Shown one piece after another: positions 1 through 7,817 of a stretch of DNA of 25,471 bases (positions are counted from its first letter, which is position 1; each line of letters starts with the position of its first letter). The DNA is taken from NCBI GenBank assembly GCA_964561655.1, contig CAZLQG010000011.1, positions 1-25,471 of the forward strand. The letters run 5' to 3'. The stretch is from CAZLQG01 sp964561655. GTDB lineage: Bacteria; Patescibacteriota; Doudnabacteria; UBA920. Made by a program: the position numbers and the translations under genes. Below the pieces are notes generated by a model. The model was not told where the DNA came from and searched no databases. It saw only the letters and a list, made by a program, of their open reading frames with translations.

Positions 1-1514
1 TAGCTTTAATTATTCTGGACGGCTGGGGGCATAGGGAAGAACAGGAGCATAACGCGATTGCGCAGGCAAACACGCCGTTTTTTGATATGCTTTGGGAAAA
101 CTATCCGCATACGCTTTTAGATGCATCAGCCGAGGCAGTGGGCCTTCCCAGCGGAGTTATCGGCAACAGCGAAATCGGGCATATGACTATAGGCTCCGGC
201 CGGGTCATTGACGTTGATTTGGTACGCATCAACAAAGCGGCCGCATTAGGGCAGTTCAAAACCAATCCCGCTTTTACTACGCTTTTTCAACACGTAAAAA
301 AATACAAATCAACTTTGCATGTCATGGGCCTAATTAGCCCGGGCGGAGTGCACAGCCACCAAGAGCACTTGCACGAATTTTTAAAGGCCGCTAAATCCGC
401 CAGCATCGCTCAAGTGATAATCCATGCGTTTACCGACGGACGGGACGTTTTGCCAAAATCCGCAAGCGGATATCTAAAAAAACTTGAGAATGTGACAGAA
501 GATGTCGGAATCGGCTACATCGCGACCGTATCAGGCAGATTATATGCCATGGACAGGGACAAGAACTGGCACAGAACAGAAAAAGCAGAACAAGCGATTT
601 TTGAATGCAAAGGCAAAGTCTGCAAAACCAAAAAGCCTTCGCAGGTGCTAAAAGAATTATATAATGATGGAAAGATAGATGAACTACTTGAGCCAATGGT
701 ATTTTTGGATGACACGGGCAAGGGCTACAAAATAGAAAAAGATGATGGAGTGCTATTCTTTAACTATCGGCCGGATAGGGCAAGGCAGATGAGCAGAAAA
801 ATTCTGGACAAAAAACAAAGCCACAATTTATGTTTTGTCACCATGACAGAGTATGACAAAAGCTTTGACACGCTAGTGGCTTTTCCGCCGATGAAGCCGG
901 AAATAACCTTGGCATCAATAATCTCACAAAAAAGATTAAAGCAAGCGCATATTGCGGAAACGGAAAAATACGCGCATGTGACTTACTTTTTTAACGGCGG
1001 CAGGGAAGAGCCGCACGAAGGCGAAGAACATATTATGGTAGAAAGCCGCAAAGACGTCCATACCCACGACGAAGCGCCCGAAATGCGAGCGCGCGAAATC
1101 GCGGACAAGACAATTGAGAAAATTGATGAAGGAATAAATTTTTTGGTCTTAAATTTTGCCAACGCGGATATGGTAGGACACACGGCAAACGTGCCGGCGA
1201 TTATCACCGCGGTAGAAACGGTAGACAGGGAACTCAAAAGGGTGATGGAAAAAATATTATCGGTTAACGGCACTGCTTTAATTACCGCGGACCACGGCAA
1301 CGCGGAAAAGAATTTTGATATTAAGTCTAGCTCCAAGCATTCGGCCCACACCTTAAACCAGGTTCCGTTCATTTTGGTCTCTAACCTAAACGCTAAGCCC
1401 TATACGCTAAACGCTAAAAATGGAACTCTAGCCGACATCGCGCCTACCATCTTAAAACTGATGAACATTGACCAGCCAAAACAGATAACCGGAAAAAGTT
1501 TGCTCGAATCCTGA
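1..1514 (+). CDS. gpmI: 2,3-bisphosphoglycerate-independent phosphoglycerate mutase (5' end cut off by window)
   Basis: Interconverts 3- and 2-phosphoglycerate in glycolysis, in the cytoplasm, using two metal ions and a phosphoserine. The frame is open from base 3 and begins ALIILDGWG, whose Asp is the first metal ligand, so only a few N-terminal residues are missing. The internal ATG at 87 is not the start. About 56 codons in is GNSEIGH with the phosphorylated Ser. Near the C-terminus are NFANADMVGHT, TADHGNAE and KHSAHT, which hold the remaining metal ligands. About 503 residues are visible, close to the usual 510. A short repeat-rich stretch (1381-1418) encodes a loop after VPFILV, before the conserved LADIAPTIL. 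The gene is followed by a hairpin terminator. The assignment is firm. Confidence 0.97.
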   Translation, partial: ALIILDGWGHREEQEHNAIAQANTPFFDMLWENYPHTLLDASAEAVGLPSGVIGNSEIGHMTIGSGRVIDVDLVRINKAAALGQFKTNPAFTTLFQHVKKYKSTLHVMGLISPGGVHSHQEHLHEFLKAAKSASIAQVIIHAFTDGRDVLPKSASGYLKKLENVTEDVGIGYIATVSGRLYAMDRDKNWHRTEKAEQAIFECKGKVCKTKKPSQVLKELYNDGKIDELLEPMVFLDDTGKGYKIEKDDGVLFFNYRPDRARQMSRKILDKKQSHNLCFVTMTEYDKSFDTLVAFPPMKPEITLASIISQKRLKQAHIAETEKYAHVTYFFNGGREEPHEGEEHIMVESRKDVHTHDEAPEMRAREIADKTIEKIDEGINFLVLNFANADMVGHTANVPAIITAVETVDRELKRVMEKILSVNGTALITADHGNAEKNFDIKSSSKHSAHTLNQVPFILVSNLNAKPYTLNAKNGTLADIAPTILKLMNIDQPKQITGKSLLES

Positions 1515-1582
1515 AATTGCGAGATGCCCAAAGGACATCGTGGCAATCTCGTAAAACTATTTTGCACTCCATTCACAGATTC

Positions 1583-1616
1583 AACAAAAAGACCTTGAAA
1601 GAGGCCTTTTTGTTTT
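1583..1616 (+). terminator. Intrinsic terminator after gpmI
   Basis: The 13-base arms at 1583-1595 and 1602-1614 pair with one mismatch (A1592 opposite C1605) around a 6-base loop TGAAAG. The 3' arm is T-rich and the tract continues as TT. This fits a rho-independent terminator closing the gpmI transcript. Confidence 0.7.
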
Positions 1617-1617
1617 A

Positions 1618-1696
1618 CCCCGTTAGAGAACGCCAATGAAGTTGCTAATAAAGCTGACTCCTCAAGAAATGGTGATAATTTACATCTCTAACGGGG
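1618..1696. repeat. 12-bp perfect inverted repeat between gpmI and the small basic gene
   Basis: CCCCGTTAGAGA at 1618-1629 is perfectly complementary to TCTCTAACGGGG at 1685-1696, with a 55-base loop. It starts right after the gpmI terminator and ends a few bases before the TTGACT box at 1702. There is no T-run after the 3' arm, so it is not a terminator. It could be an operator or a structured RNA, or the remains of a small element. I cannot tell which. Confidence 0.55.
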
Positions 1697-1701
1697 CTTA
1701 C

Positions 1702-1730
1702 TTGACTAAAGCAGGAACTGATTTTATTAT
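1702..1730 (+). promoter_or_regulatory. Sigma70-type promoter of the small basic gene
   Basis: TTGACT at 1702-1707 and TATTAT at 1725-1730 are separated by exactly 17 bases, a near-consensus sigma70 promoter. Transcription would begin near 1737, giving a leader of about 28 nt that contains the AAGGAGG site before the ATG at 1765. This rules out the in-frame ATG at 1636, which lies upstream of the promoter. Confidence 0.7.
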
Positions 1731-1764
1731 GCATAAGTTCAACTACACCGCCAAGGAGGGTCTC

Positions 1765-1968
1765 ATGGCTAGACAGATCAAGAGAAGAGATATCTGGAGA
1801 GCACACGAGCTAGACCGTCACTCAAATCCAACCCGGCCAAGGGACGAAAGGAGGCAAGCCTTGACCGAAGCCAGGACTCGGTTCCCGAATCAAGAGATTG
1901 AGTGGAGAAACCACAAGCTGGTGTTCTCCTCAACCGGACAGCGGGTGCCGGGATCTCCCAAACTCTGA
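1765..1968 (+). CDS. Small basic protein of unknown function, 67 aa
   Basis: I do not recognise this protein. The start at 1765 is chosen because AAGGAGG (1753-1759) lies 5 bases before the ATG and a TTGACT-17-TATTAT promoter lies just upstream. An in-frame ATG at 1636 would precede the promoter. The product is arginine-rich and hydrophilic (it begins MARQIKRRDIWRAHELDR), with no membrane segment or cysteine. This suggests a nucleic-acid or ribosome-associated protein, but that is inference only. A strong hairpin terminator follows, so the gene forms its own transcription unit. Its base composition looks richer in G+C than the neighbouring spacers. It could also be a structured RNA that happens to carry an open frame. 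Confidence 0.55.
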   Translation: MARQIKRRDIWRAHELDRHSNPTRPRDERRQALTEARTRFPNQEIEWRNHKLVFSSTGQRVPGSPKL

Positions 1969-1986
1969 ACGCCGTCTTCCCTCGCG

Positions 1987-2045
1987 CCGGACAAGCATCG
2001 ACCAATCAAGGTCGAGTCAGTCTTGTCCGGTGACTTTTTTTTATT
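1987..2045 (+). terminator. Strong extended intrinsic terminator
   Basis: Outer arms CCGGACAAG (1987-1995) and CTTGTCCGG (2022-2030) enclose an inner hairpin TCGACC/GGTCGA (1998-2003 with 2010-2015, loop AATCAA). A run of T follows from 2034. This is a two-tier rho-independent terminator for the small basic gene. Confidence 0.85.
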
Positions 2046-2056
2046 AAACAAAAATC

Positions 2057-2065
2057 TGTTATAAT
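2057..2065 (+). promoter_or_regulatory. Extended -10 promoter of the pseudopilin gene
   Basis: TGTTATAAT matches the extended -10 form TGnTATAAT. No good -35 is visible, because the expected place is the T-run of the preceding terminator. The start site would be near 2072, leaving a leader of about 17 nt without an obvious ribosome binding site before the ATG at 2089. Confidence 0.65.
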
Positions 2066-2088
2066 CAAAATATCTTAACCAAACACCG

Positions 2089-2598
2089 ATGAAACAAAAA
2101 CAAAAAGGTTCCGCCTCGGCTCGCGCCCACAACGGGTTTACTCTCCTTGAACTGCTTGTGGTAATTGCCATTATCGGCATGTTAGCCGGCACCGTAAGCA
2201 TAGCCCTAAGCAACGCCCGCGTGCGCGGCCGCGACGCCAAAAGGGCGGGCGACGTAAGACAAATGATTACAGCACTTGAACAATACCACATACAAAACGG
2301 CGTGTACCCTACAGGCACCGCTTCCATAGCCAGCGTGGGCACAGGCGCGCTACTTTTTGACCCGGCGGCTTTTAACGGAGCCGCGGAATCGATGATACCC
2401 GGTTACGTCCCTCTAATGCCCCAAGCGCCGCTTCCAGCTGACGGGCCTTGCGGAAACGACGAAGGCAGAGGCAATAACAATTACTGGTATGATGTAGAGG
2501 ATGACGGCAGCGAATACACCATTACTTTCTGCCTGGGAAAAAACGTAGGCGACTGGGACGCCGGCGTACGCACCGCAAGCCCCAATGGCGTGGAATAA
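2089..2598 (+). CDS. Type IV/type II secretion-like prepilin (pseudopilin)
   Basis: A pilin-type protein exported to the membrane and processed by a PilD-like prepilin peptidase. Residues 16-25 read GFTLLELLVV: cleavage falls after Gly16 and Glu is at the conserved +5 position. About 20 hydrophobic residues follow, forming the N-terminal helix. The globular part contains the usual pseudopilin sequence QYHIQNGVYPT. Two cysteines (121 and 148) could form the C-terminal disulfide loop typical of minor pilins. At 169 aa the length is normal. No pilus assembly ATPase, prepilin peptidase or inner-membrane platform gene lies in the window, so this pilin gene sits apart from its machinery. The next gene starts 6 bases downstream. 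Confidence 0.9.
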   Translation: MKQKQKGSASARAHNGFTLLELLVVIAIIGMLAGTVSIALSNARVRGRDAKRAGDVRQMITALEQYHIQNGVYPTGTASIASVGTGALLFDPAAFNGAAESMIPGYVPLMPQAPLPADGPCGNDEGRGNNNYWYDVEDDGSEYTITFCLGKNVGDWDAGVRTASPNGVE

Positions 2599-2604
2599 AA
2601 CATT

Positions 2605-3567
2605 ATGATGATTTCGACTTACCTTCTATTAGTTATAGGTTTTGCGCTTTTAATCAAGGGCGCTGGCTGGCTGGTGGACGGATCCGCGTCTCTAGCTAAA
2701 AAATTCAACGTTTCCACAATTGTCATTGGCCTTACCGTAGTCGCTTTTGGCACATCCGCTCCCGAATTGATCGTTAACATTTTGGCAAGCGCAAAGGGCA
2801 CTACCGATTTAGCAATAGGTAACGTTTTAGGCAGCAATATCTCTAATGTCTTGTTGATTTTGGGTATTTCCGCGGCGATCTATCCTCTTACTCTGAAAAA
2901 AAACACTATTTATAAAGAAATTCCGCTCACCCTACTTGCTGTCATAGTCCTGGCTTTTATGGCCAATGATCAACTTTTAGACCACACTAAGACTTCTATG
3001 CTTTCCAGAACCGACGGTTTAATCTTAATGATGTTTTTTGCGATATTTCTTTACTACACTTATAGCATTAGCAAAAAACGGGATGAAGACAAACCGCGTA
3101 CCATAAAAGAGTATTCCGCTAAGCTCTCACTGATGATGCTTATCGGAGGACTGCTCGGCTTAACTTTGGGTGGCAAATGGATTGTGGACTCCGCGGTTCA
3201 AATCGCCCAAAGTTTAAGGGTGAGTGAAGCTTTAATTGGCCTAACAATAGTTGCCATAGGCACTTCCTTACCTGAACTCGCGACTTCAGCAGTGGCAGCC
3301 CTCAAAAAACAACCGGATATTGCGGTTGGTAATATTGTCGGCTCCAACATCTTTAATATTTTCTGGGTTTTAGGCCTTTCTGCCACCATAAAACCTCTCC
3401 CATTCTCTCTAAAACTAAACTTTGACATCGCAGTTGTGGCGGGTGCTTCGCTTTTATTGCTACTCTCTATTTTTATTGGTAAAAAGCATATTCTGCAAAG
3501 GCGTGAAGCTGTTATTTTTTTAATTTTATACGCATCCTACATTGCTTACTTAATAAACAGGGGATAG
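2605..3567 (+). CDS. CaCA-family Na+/Ca2+ (cation) exchanger, YrbG-like
   Basis: An integral inner-membrane antiporter exchanging Ca2+ for Na+, possibly with K+. It shows the two inverted alpha repeats that define the family: FGTSAPEL at about 48-55 with GNVLGSNISN at 72-81, and IGTSLPEL at about 218-224 with GNIVGSNIFN at about 243-252. The acidic residue and the GS-N motifs that line the ion path are intact in both halves. Its 320 aa and roughly ten hydrophobic segments match the bacterial YrbG group. ATG at 2605 and ATG at 2608 are both possible starts. It lies six bases after the pilin gene and is probably co-transcribed with it. The actual ion is not shown by sequence. Confidence 0.9.
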   Translation: MMISTYLLLVIGFALLIKGAGWLVDGSASLAKKFNVSTIVIGLTVVAFGTSAPELIVNILASAKGTTDLAIGNVLGSNISNVLLILGISAAIYPLTLKKNTIYKEIPLTLLAVIVLAFMANDQLLDHTKTSMLSRTDGLILMMFFAIFLYYTYSISKKRDEDKPRTIKEYSAKLSLMMLIGGLLGLTLGGKWIVDSAVQIAQSLRVSEALIGLTIVAIGTSLPELATSAVAALKKQPDIAVGNIVGSNIFNIFWVLGLSATIKPLPFSLKLNFDIAVVAGASLLLLLSIFIGKKHILQRREAVIFLILYASYIAYLINRG

Positions 3568-3571
3568 ACAG

Positions 3572-4405
3572 ATGTTCCATAACTTTACGTTTCTAATAAA
3601 CTCAATCCCTTACTTGTTTGCCGCGTGGGTGATAGCGGGAATCGTTCACTACGCCAGGACCAAAAAACTTAAGTTCTGGAAATTTTCCTTTTGCGTAAAA
3701 AACTACTATTGGCTGCTGGGCGGATTTTTAATTTACCAAATAGTTTCCAGCTTTAGATCTCAGTCTATTAATCCTTTAATAATTTTCACGGTTTTTGCCT
3801 TGGCAGGAGTAATTGGCGAGGTTTTATTTTCGGAATGGTGGAAAGCTTTTTACGCTAAAAGTTTTTGGACTTACAAAATAAAAACAACAATTCATTCCTA
3901 TACCAGTCTTTTGAACTTCCTTCCCTGGGGTATCGGAGGAATACTATTTTTAAATATTCTAAATGCAATTACGGCGCCTATTTCCGACGCTAGCGCGGGA
4001 AGCGGGGTAGACATTCCTTTTTACATACCATTTGCCCTCTCTTTTCTTATAGGTTTTCTTATCCAATGGGTGATTTTTTACGGCAGCGGAATGAAAAAAT
4101 TCAAACGGGCAAATCTTGCTAATTACTTATTCTTTATTTTTCCTTTCCTCTTAAGCCTTACAGTCTGCGGCTTTGTCTATAGCCTCAATTTTATTGGCAT
4201 CGCCATTGCTTTTGGCATAACAGCAAGCTTTTTTGAATACCTCTTTGGCAAAGCTACTAAATTTTTTATCTCCAAAAAGCTTTGGACATACAATCACCTT
4301 GCAATTGATAATGGCCACTTCACACCTCTGGTTTTAATCCCATTCTCCCTCGCCGGTTTTTACTTTTGGGGTATAGGGCTGTTTTTGGAAAGCCTGTTAA
4401 GATAA
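3572..4405 (+). CDS. Polytopic membrane protein with internal duplication, unknown function
   Basis: A 277-aa hydrophobic protein with about seven to eight predicted membrane segments. I do not recognise the family. It contains two copies of the same pattern with identical spacing: E83-x-LF, then WTY at 99-101, then P118; and E222-x-LF, then WTY at 238-240, then P257. The distances are 16 residues from E to W and 17 from Y to P in both copies. This indicates two homologous halves joined by a polar linker around residues 132-148. Charged or aromatic residues inside membrane segments suggest a transporter or lipid-modifying role, but this is inference. It starts 4 bases after the exchanger gene and ends 5 bases before the deacylase gene. 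Confidence 0.75.
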   Translation: MFHNFTFLINSIPYLFAAWVIAGIVHYARTKKLKFWKFSFCVKNYYWLLGGFLIYQIVSSFRSQSINPLIIFTVFALAGVIGEVLFSEWWKAFYAKSFWTYKIKTTIHSYTSLLNFLPWGIGGILFLNILNAITAPISDASAGSGVDIPFYIPFALSFLIGFLIQWVIFYGSGMKKFKRANLANYLFFIFPFLLSLTVCGFVYSLNFIGIAIAFGITASFFEYLFGKATKFFISKKLWTYNHLAIDNGHFTPLVLIPFSLAGFYFWGIGLFLESLLR

Positions 4406-4410
4406 CAAAG

Positions 4411-4881
4411 ATGGATATCTACCAAATTTTAGACAGCTTAAACATCAAATACCAAAAATATGAACACGAAGCCGTGTTCACAAACGAAGAATCCCAAAAA
4501 CTGGAAATTGGCACGGCTGCAGAGAACACAAAAAATCTGTTTTTAAAAAACGAAAAAAGCACCAGATATTTTTTACTAACCATTCAGCACGGCAAAAGAG
4601 CGGACTTAAAAAAATTCGCGGGGCAAATTGGAGAGAAAAAATTCACTTTTGCAAATGCCGACGATTTGAAACGATTACTAAACTTAACTCCTGGCTCAGT
4701 CACACCCACAGGTTTAAGGTTTAATACCAATCAAAGAGTGGAATATTATTTAGACAAAGATTTATTGGAACAAAAAATCATTTATTTTCACCCCGACATT
4801 AATACCGCCACCATAGGCTTAAAGCCGGAGGATTTTAAAAAGTTCATTGAATTTACCAAGCATCAACTAAACTTTTATTAA
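4411..4881 (+). CDS. YbaK/ProX-type aminoacyl-tRNA deacylase (PrdX-like)
   Basis: A stand-alone editing domain related to the INS domain of prolyl-tRNA synthetase. Such proteins hydrolyse mischarged tRNA, commonly Ala-tRNAPro. The ATG at 4411 is preferred because an earlier in-frame ATG (4366) lies inside the upstream gene, and the conserved fold begins at MDIYQILDSL. Family marks are TKNLFL at 40-45 with the conserved Lys, GSVTPTGL at 95-102, and FHPDINTATIGL at 126-137. At 156 aa it is close to the PrdX/ProXp-ala size. The substrate is inferred from the family; no proline-tRNA ligase gene is in the window. Confidence 0.85.
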   Translation: MDIYQILDSLNIKYQKYEHEAVFTNEESQKLEIGTAAENTKNLFLKNEKSTRYFLLTIQHGKRADLKKFAGQIGEKKFTFANADDLKRLLNLTPGSVTPTGLRFNTNQRVEYYLDKDLLEQKIIYFHPDINTATIGLKPEDFKKFIEFTKHQLNFY

Positions 4882-4888
4882 AAAATTC

Positions 4889-5001
4889 TGTCATTCCGAG
4901 CGACCCCGAGCGTAGTCAAGAGGGAGTCGAGGAATCCCTTATCTGTTCACATAATCAAAAGCAAAGGATCTCTTCACTCCCTTCGGTCGGTCGAGATGAC
5001 A
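4889..5001. repeat. 113-bp imperfect palindromic repeat element (REP/MITE-like)
   Basis: The non-coding spacer begins TGTCATTCCGAGCGACC and ends GGTCGGTCGAGATGACA. These ends are imperfect inverted repeats sharing a perfect TGTCAT/ATGACA terminus. Inner segments (GGGAGTCGAGGAATCC and GGATCTCTTCACTCCC) also pair partly, so the whole would fold into one long hairpin. The TGTCATTCCGAGCGA type of terminus is widespread among bacterial palindromic repeats. There is no open frame inside. Confidence 0.7.
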
Positions 5002-5007
5002 AAATAT

Positions 5008-5013
5008 AAGGAG
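5008..5013 (+). promoter_or_regulatory. Ribosome binding site deciding the start at 5018
   Basis: AAGGAG lies 4 bases before the ATG at 5018 and immediately after the palindromic repeat. It supports the small membrane protein as a translated gene. Confidence 0.7.
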
Positions 5014-5017
5014 TCTT

Positions 5018-5332
5018 ATGACAAACTCTAAATTACTCGGGCAAGGGCTTTTGCACACCTTGGGCGTGGAAATTTATGTGCTGATTGTGGCTTTTATTAT
5101 GAATAATGCCCAAGACTGGTTCGGCAAACTAGACGGCTTTTTTGGTGCTGCCATGGCCTTAATGCTTTTAACAGTTTCCGTGGCAATAGTAGGCTCTCTG
5201 ATTTTCATCAAACCAGCCCTCATGATCTATGGAAACCAAAAACAAGAAGGAATTAAGCTTTTACTTTATACTCTTTTTTGGTTGGTGTTAATTGTAATTG
5301 TAGATTTTGCGATTTTAGCCTTTATCAAATAA
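5018..5332 (+). CDS. Small membrane protein of unknown function, 104 aa
   Basis: Not recognised. Three hydrophobic segments are visible, at about residues 12-30, 44-68 and 80-103, with a short polar loop (NNAQDWFGKLDG) after the first and a basic loop (YGNQKQEGIK) before the third. The start has a clear AAGGAG site. The stop is 3 bases before the ATG of the MFS transporter gene, so the two are probably translated from one mRNA. A helper or regulatory role for that transporter is possible, but it is inferred from position alone. Confidence 0.7.
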   Translation: MTNSKLLGQGLLHTLGVEIYVLIVAFIMNNAQDWFGKLDGFFGAAMALMLLTVSVAIVGSLIFIKPALMIYGNQKQEGIKLLLYTLFWLVLIVIVDFAILAFIK

Positions 5333-5335
5333 AAC

Positions 5336-6625
5336 ATGCTGGATAAAATTTTTGGGCAGGGAAAAACTCGGCAAGGCTTTTTTTGGATACTGTACGACTT
5401 CGCCAATTCAATCGCGGTAGTAGTATTTTTTCTGTATTTTTCCCAATGGCTGGTGGTGGAAAACGGAATCGCGGACATTTGGTACAACCTAATTTTTACG
5501 GCATCTAGCATACTTCTGGTTTTTAGTTCGCCAATACTGGGCATTATTGCGGACAAAACGCAGCGCAGAATGCCATATCTGGCTTTTTCCACTTTGATGT
5601 TTTTCTTATGCCTTGTTACGGTAAGCTTAATTGCCCTGTTTGTCCCTTATTCAACGGGCGCCGCTTTTACCGCAGCCGGAATATACATGCTGGCAAACTA
5701 TTTCTACCAGCTTTCTTTCTCATTTTACAACCCAATGTTAAGCGAAGTGGCCGCGGAAGAAAAACAAGGCCTGGTTTCAGGGCTGGGGCAGTCGGCCAAT
5801 TGGCTTGGGATGATAGCCGGTATTCTTATTAGCCTGCCTCTAATAGGAGGGACTATTTATTTATTTGGCCACGGGGGTAGAGCACAAACTTTCTTGCCGG
5901 CCACGATAATATTTTTTGCGCTTAGCCTGCCAGCATTATTTTTCTTAAAAGACAAAACCCCGCAAAAAATTCCGTTTCGCATCAAGCATGAATATAAAAA
6001 CTATTTTAAATCTTTTTTTAACCTAATCAAAAATCCAGGGATAGGAGCTTTTTTGCTGGGATATTTCTTTTTTAACGACGCTGTAATTACCCTGCAAAAC
6101 AACTACCCAATTTACATGGAACAGGTCTTTGGGGTAAGCGACAAAATTAAGTCAATTTTGCTCCTTGGCATTTTAGTCACATCCGCCATTGGAGCCTTTT
6201 TCGGAGGCTATGTTGCGGACAAAATCGGCCGAAAAAAAATCCTTACAATCATTCTCGTACTTTGGATAATACTATTTCCGATGATTGGTAGCCTAAAAAT
6301 TCTGCCAATTTTTTACGCGCTTACGGTCGTCATGGGACTTCTGTATGGAGCTACATGGTCGGTAGCGAGAGCTTTAATGCTTAAGCTTACGCCCAAAGAC
6401 AGCCTTAACCACGCCTTTAGCTACTACACCCTGGCCGAACGGTTCTCCACTTTTGTTGGGCCAGTGGCTTGGGGAACGATAACTTATTTTTTGGCAGGCA
6501 GGGGAGCGGTCAGATACCAAATCGCCGCCGTTTCTTTAACAATATTTGTTGTTATTGGCTTGGTTCTGGTTAACAAGATACCAAAAGAAAAAATGCTCCC
6601 TGGCTCGCAAAATACACCGGGTTGA
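5336..6625 (+). CDS. MFS transporter, UMF1/Atg22-like family
   Basis: A 429-aa inner-membrane transporter with about twelve hydrophobic segments. The N-terminus carries LYDFANSIAVVVFF, matching the YDFANSA-type signature of the UMF1/Atg22 family. The loop between helices 2 and 3 has GIIADKTQRRMPYL, an MFS motif A variant, and the second half repeats it as GGYVADKIGRKKIL. Atg22 exports amino acids from the yeast vacuole. Bacterial members have mostly unknown substrates, so none is assigned. The C-terminal tail is polar, and the stop lies 31 bases before the rarA start. No separate promoter is evident, so it likely shares a transcript with the preceding small gene. Confidence 0.85.
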   Translation: MLDKIFGQGKTRQGFFWILYDFANSIAVVVFFLYFSQWLVVENGIADIWYNLIFTASSILLVFSSPILGIIADKTQRRMPYLAFSTLMFFLCLVTVSLIALFVPYSTGAAFTAAGIYMLANYFYQLSFSFYNPMLSEVAAEEKQGLVSGLGQSANWLGMIAGILISLPLIGGTIYLFGHGGRAQTFLPATIIFFALSLPALFFLKDKTPQKIPFRIKHEYKNYFKSFFNLIKNPGIGAFLLGYFFFNDAVITLQNNYPIYMEQVFGVSDKIKSILLLGILVTSAIGAFFGGYVADKIGRKKILTIILVLWIILFPMIGSLKILPIFYALTVVMGLLYGATWSVARALMLKLTPKDSLNHAFSYYTLAERFSTFVGPVAWGTITYFLAGRGAVRYQIAAVSLTIFVVIGLVLVNKIPKEKMLPGSQNTPG

Positions 6626-6656
6626 TTTTTCTAATCGGTTCCATCATCATATACCT

Positions 6657-7814
6657 ATGGAACCCTTGGCTAATAAAATAAGGCCCTCTTCTCTGGAAGA
6701 ATTTGTGGGGCAAACACATTTGGTGGGGGAGGGCAAGCCTTTGCGCAAGGCGATTAAGCAAGGGCATCTTTTTAGCTTTATCTTTTGGGGTCCGCCGGGC
6801 GTTGGCAAAACTACGCTGGCAAGAATTTACGCCAAGGCTTTGAATGCAAAATTCTATGAGCTTTCTGCGGTTTCGGCAGGGAAGGATGATATAAGAAAGA
6901 TAATTGCTGATGACACAGGAGATCATTCTAAAGTCCTCTTTCTTGATGAGATACACAGGTTCAATAAAGCCCAACAAGACTATCTTTTGCCTTTTGTAGA
7001 GCGCGGGGAACTTTACTTAATCGGCGCAACCACGGAAAACCCTTCCTTTGAAGTCATTGCGCCCTTGCTTTCAAGGTGCAGAGTTTTTGTAATGGATAAG
7101 TTAAGTGATAAGGAGATGAAAACCATCATAGACCGCGCGATCGATGTCATTGCGAGCAAAAACAAAGCACTCCATAAGATAGGCGACGAAGCCAAAGACT
7201 GGCTTATAAAAATGGCCAACGGCGATGCCCGGCAGGCGATTGCGATGATAGACGCCTGCGTACAATTATATAGCAAGATAACTGTTGAAAACTTAAAACA
7301 AACACTCCAATCCAAACACCTGCGCTACGACAAGGTTGGTGAAGAGCATTACAATACGATTTCAGCATTTATTAAATCCATGCGTGCCAGCCAGCCAAAC
7401 GCCGCGCTTTACTATCTGGCACGCATGGTAGAAGCGGGGGAGGACCCGCTGTTTATTGCCCGCAGGATGGTCATTTTTGCCAGCGAGGATATTGGCCTGG
7501 CCCAGCCCACGGCTTTAGTGGTGGCCAATGCGGTATTTCGTGCCTGCGAGACCATAGGCTACCCTGAATGCGCTATTAACCTTGCCCACGGCGTGGCGTA
7601 TTTAGCCAATTGCAAAAAAAACCGCTCCGCTTACAATGCACTCCGCGCCGCGCAGGCTGATGTGAAAGAATACGGCAATCTTCCGATTCCCTTAAAAATC
7701 CGCAACCCGGTTACAAAGCTAATGGGAGATTTGGGCTACGGCGAGGGTTACGAAGATTATGATAAAGAAAACTACCTGCCGGGAGAATTAAAGGGCAAAA
7801 AATATTTAACTTAG
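6657..7814 (+). CDS. rarA: Replication-associated recombination protein A (AAA+ ATPase)
   Basis: A RarA/MgsA/Mgs1-type AAA+ ATPase acting at stalled replication forks, related to clamp-loader subunits. Motifs in order: Walker A GPPGVGKT (45-52), Walker B LFLDEIH (94-100), sensor 1 GATTENPS (123-130), and an arginine finger in SRC (139-141). The C-terminal tetramerisation region has EDIGLAQPTALVVANA and the typical end motif GYGEGYEDY. The start at 6657 (MEPLANKIRPSSLEEFVGQ) fits the conserved N-terminus. Longer in-frame starts overlap the transporter gene. At 385 aa it is slightly shorter than the E. coli protein (about 447). Confidence 0.95.
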   Translation: MEPLANKIRPSSLEEFVGQTHLVGEGKPLRKAIKQGHLFSFIFWGPPGVGKTTLARIYAKALNAKFYELSAVSAGKDDIRKIIADDTGDHSKVLFLDEIHRFNKAQQDYLLPFVERGELYLIGATTENPSFEVIAPLLSRCRVFVMDKLSDKEMKTIIDRAIDVIASKNKALHKIGDEAKDWLIKMANGDARQAIAMIDACVQLYSKITVENLKQTLQSKHLRYDKVGEEHYNTISAFIKSMRASQPNAALYYLARMVEAGEDPLFIARRMVIFASEDIGLAQPTALVVANAVFRACETIGYPECAINLAHGVAYLANCKKNRSAYNALRAAQADVKEYGNLPIPLKIRNPVTKLMGDLGYGEGYEDYDKENYLPGELKGKKYLT

Positions 7815-7817
7815 TTT

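Noticed and set aside
983..1372. Open frames on the strand opposite to gpmI and other genes
   Set aside because: They lie wholly inside well-identified genes on the other strand, have no ribosome binding sites and no family features.
1636..1764. Longer start for the small basic protein at 1636
   Set aside because: The region contains the promoter and the strong ribosome binding site for the later ATG, and the extra residues look like translated leader.
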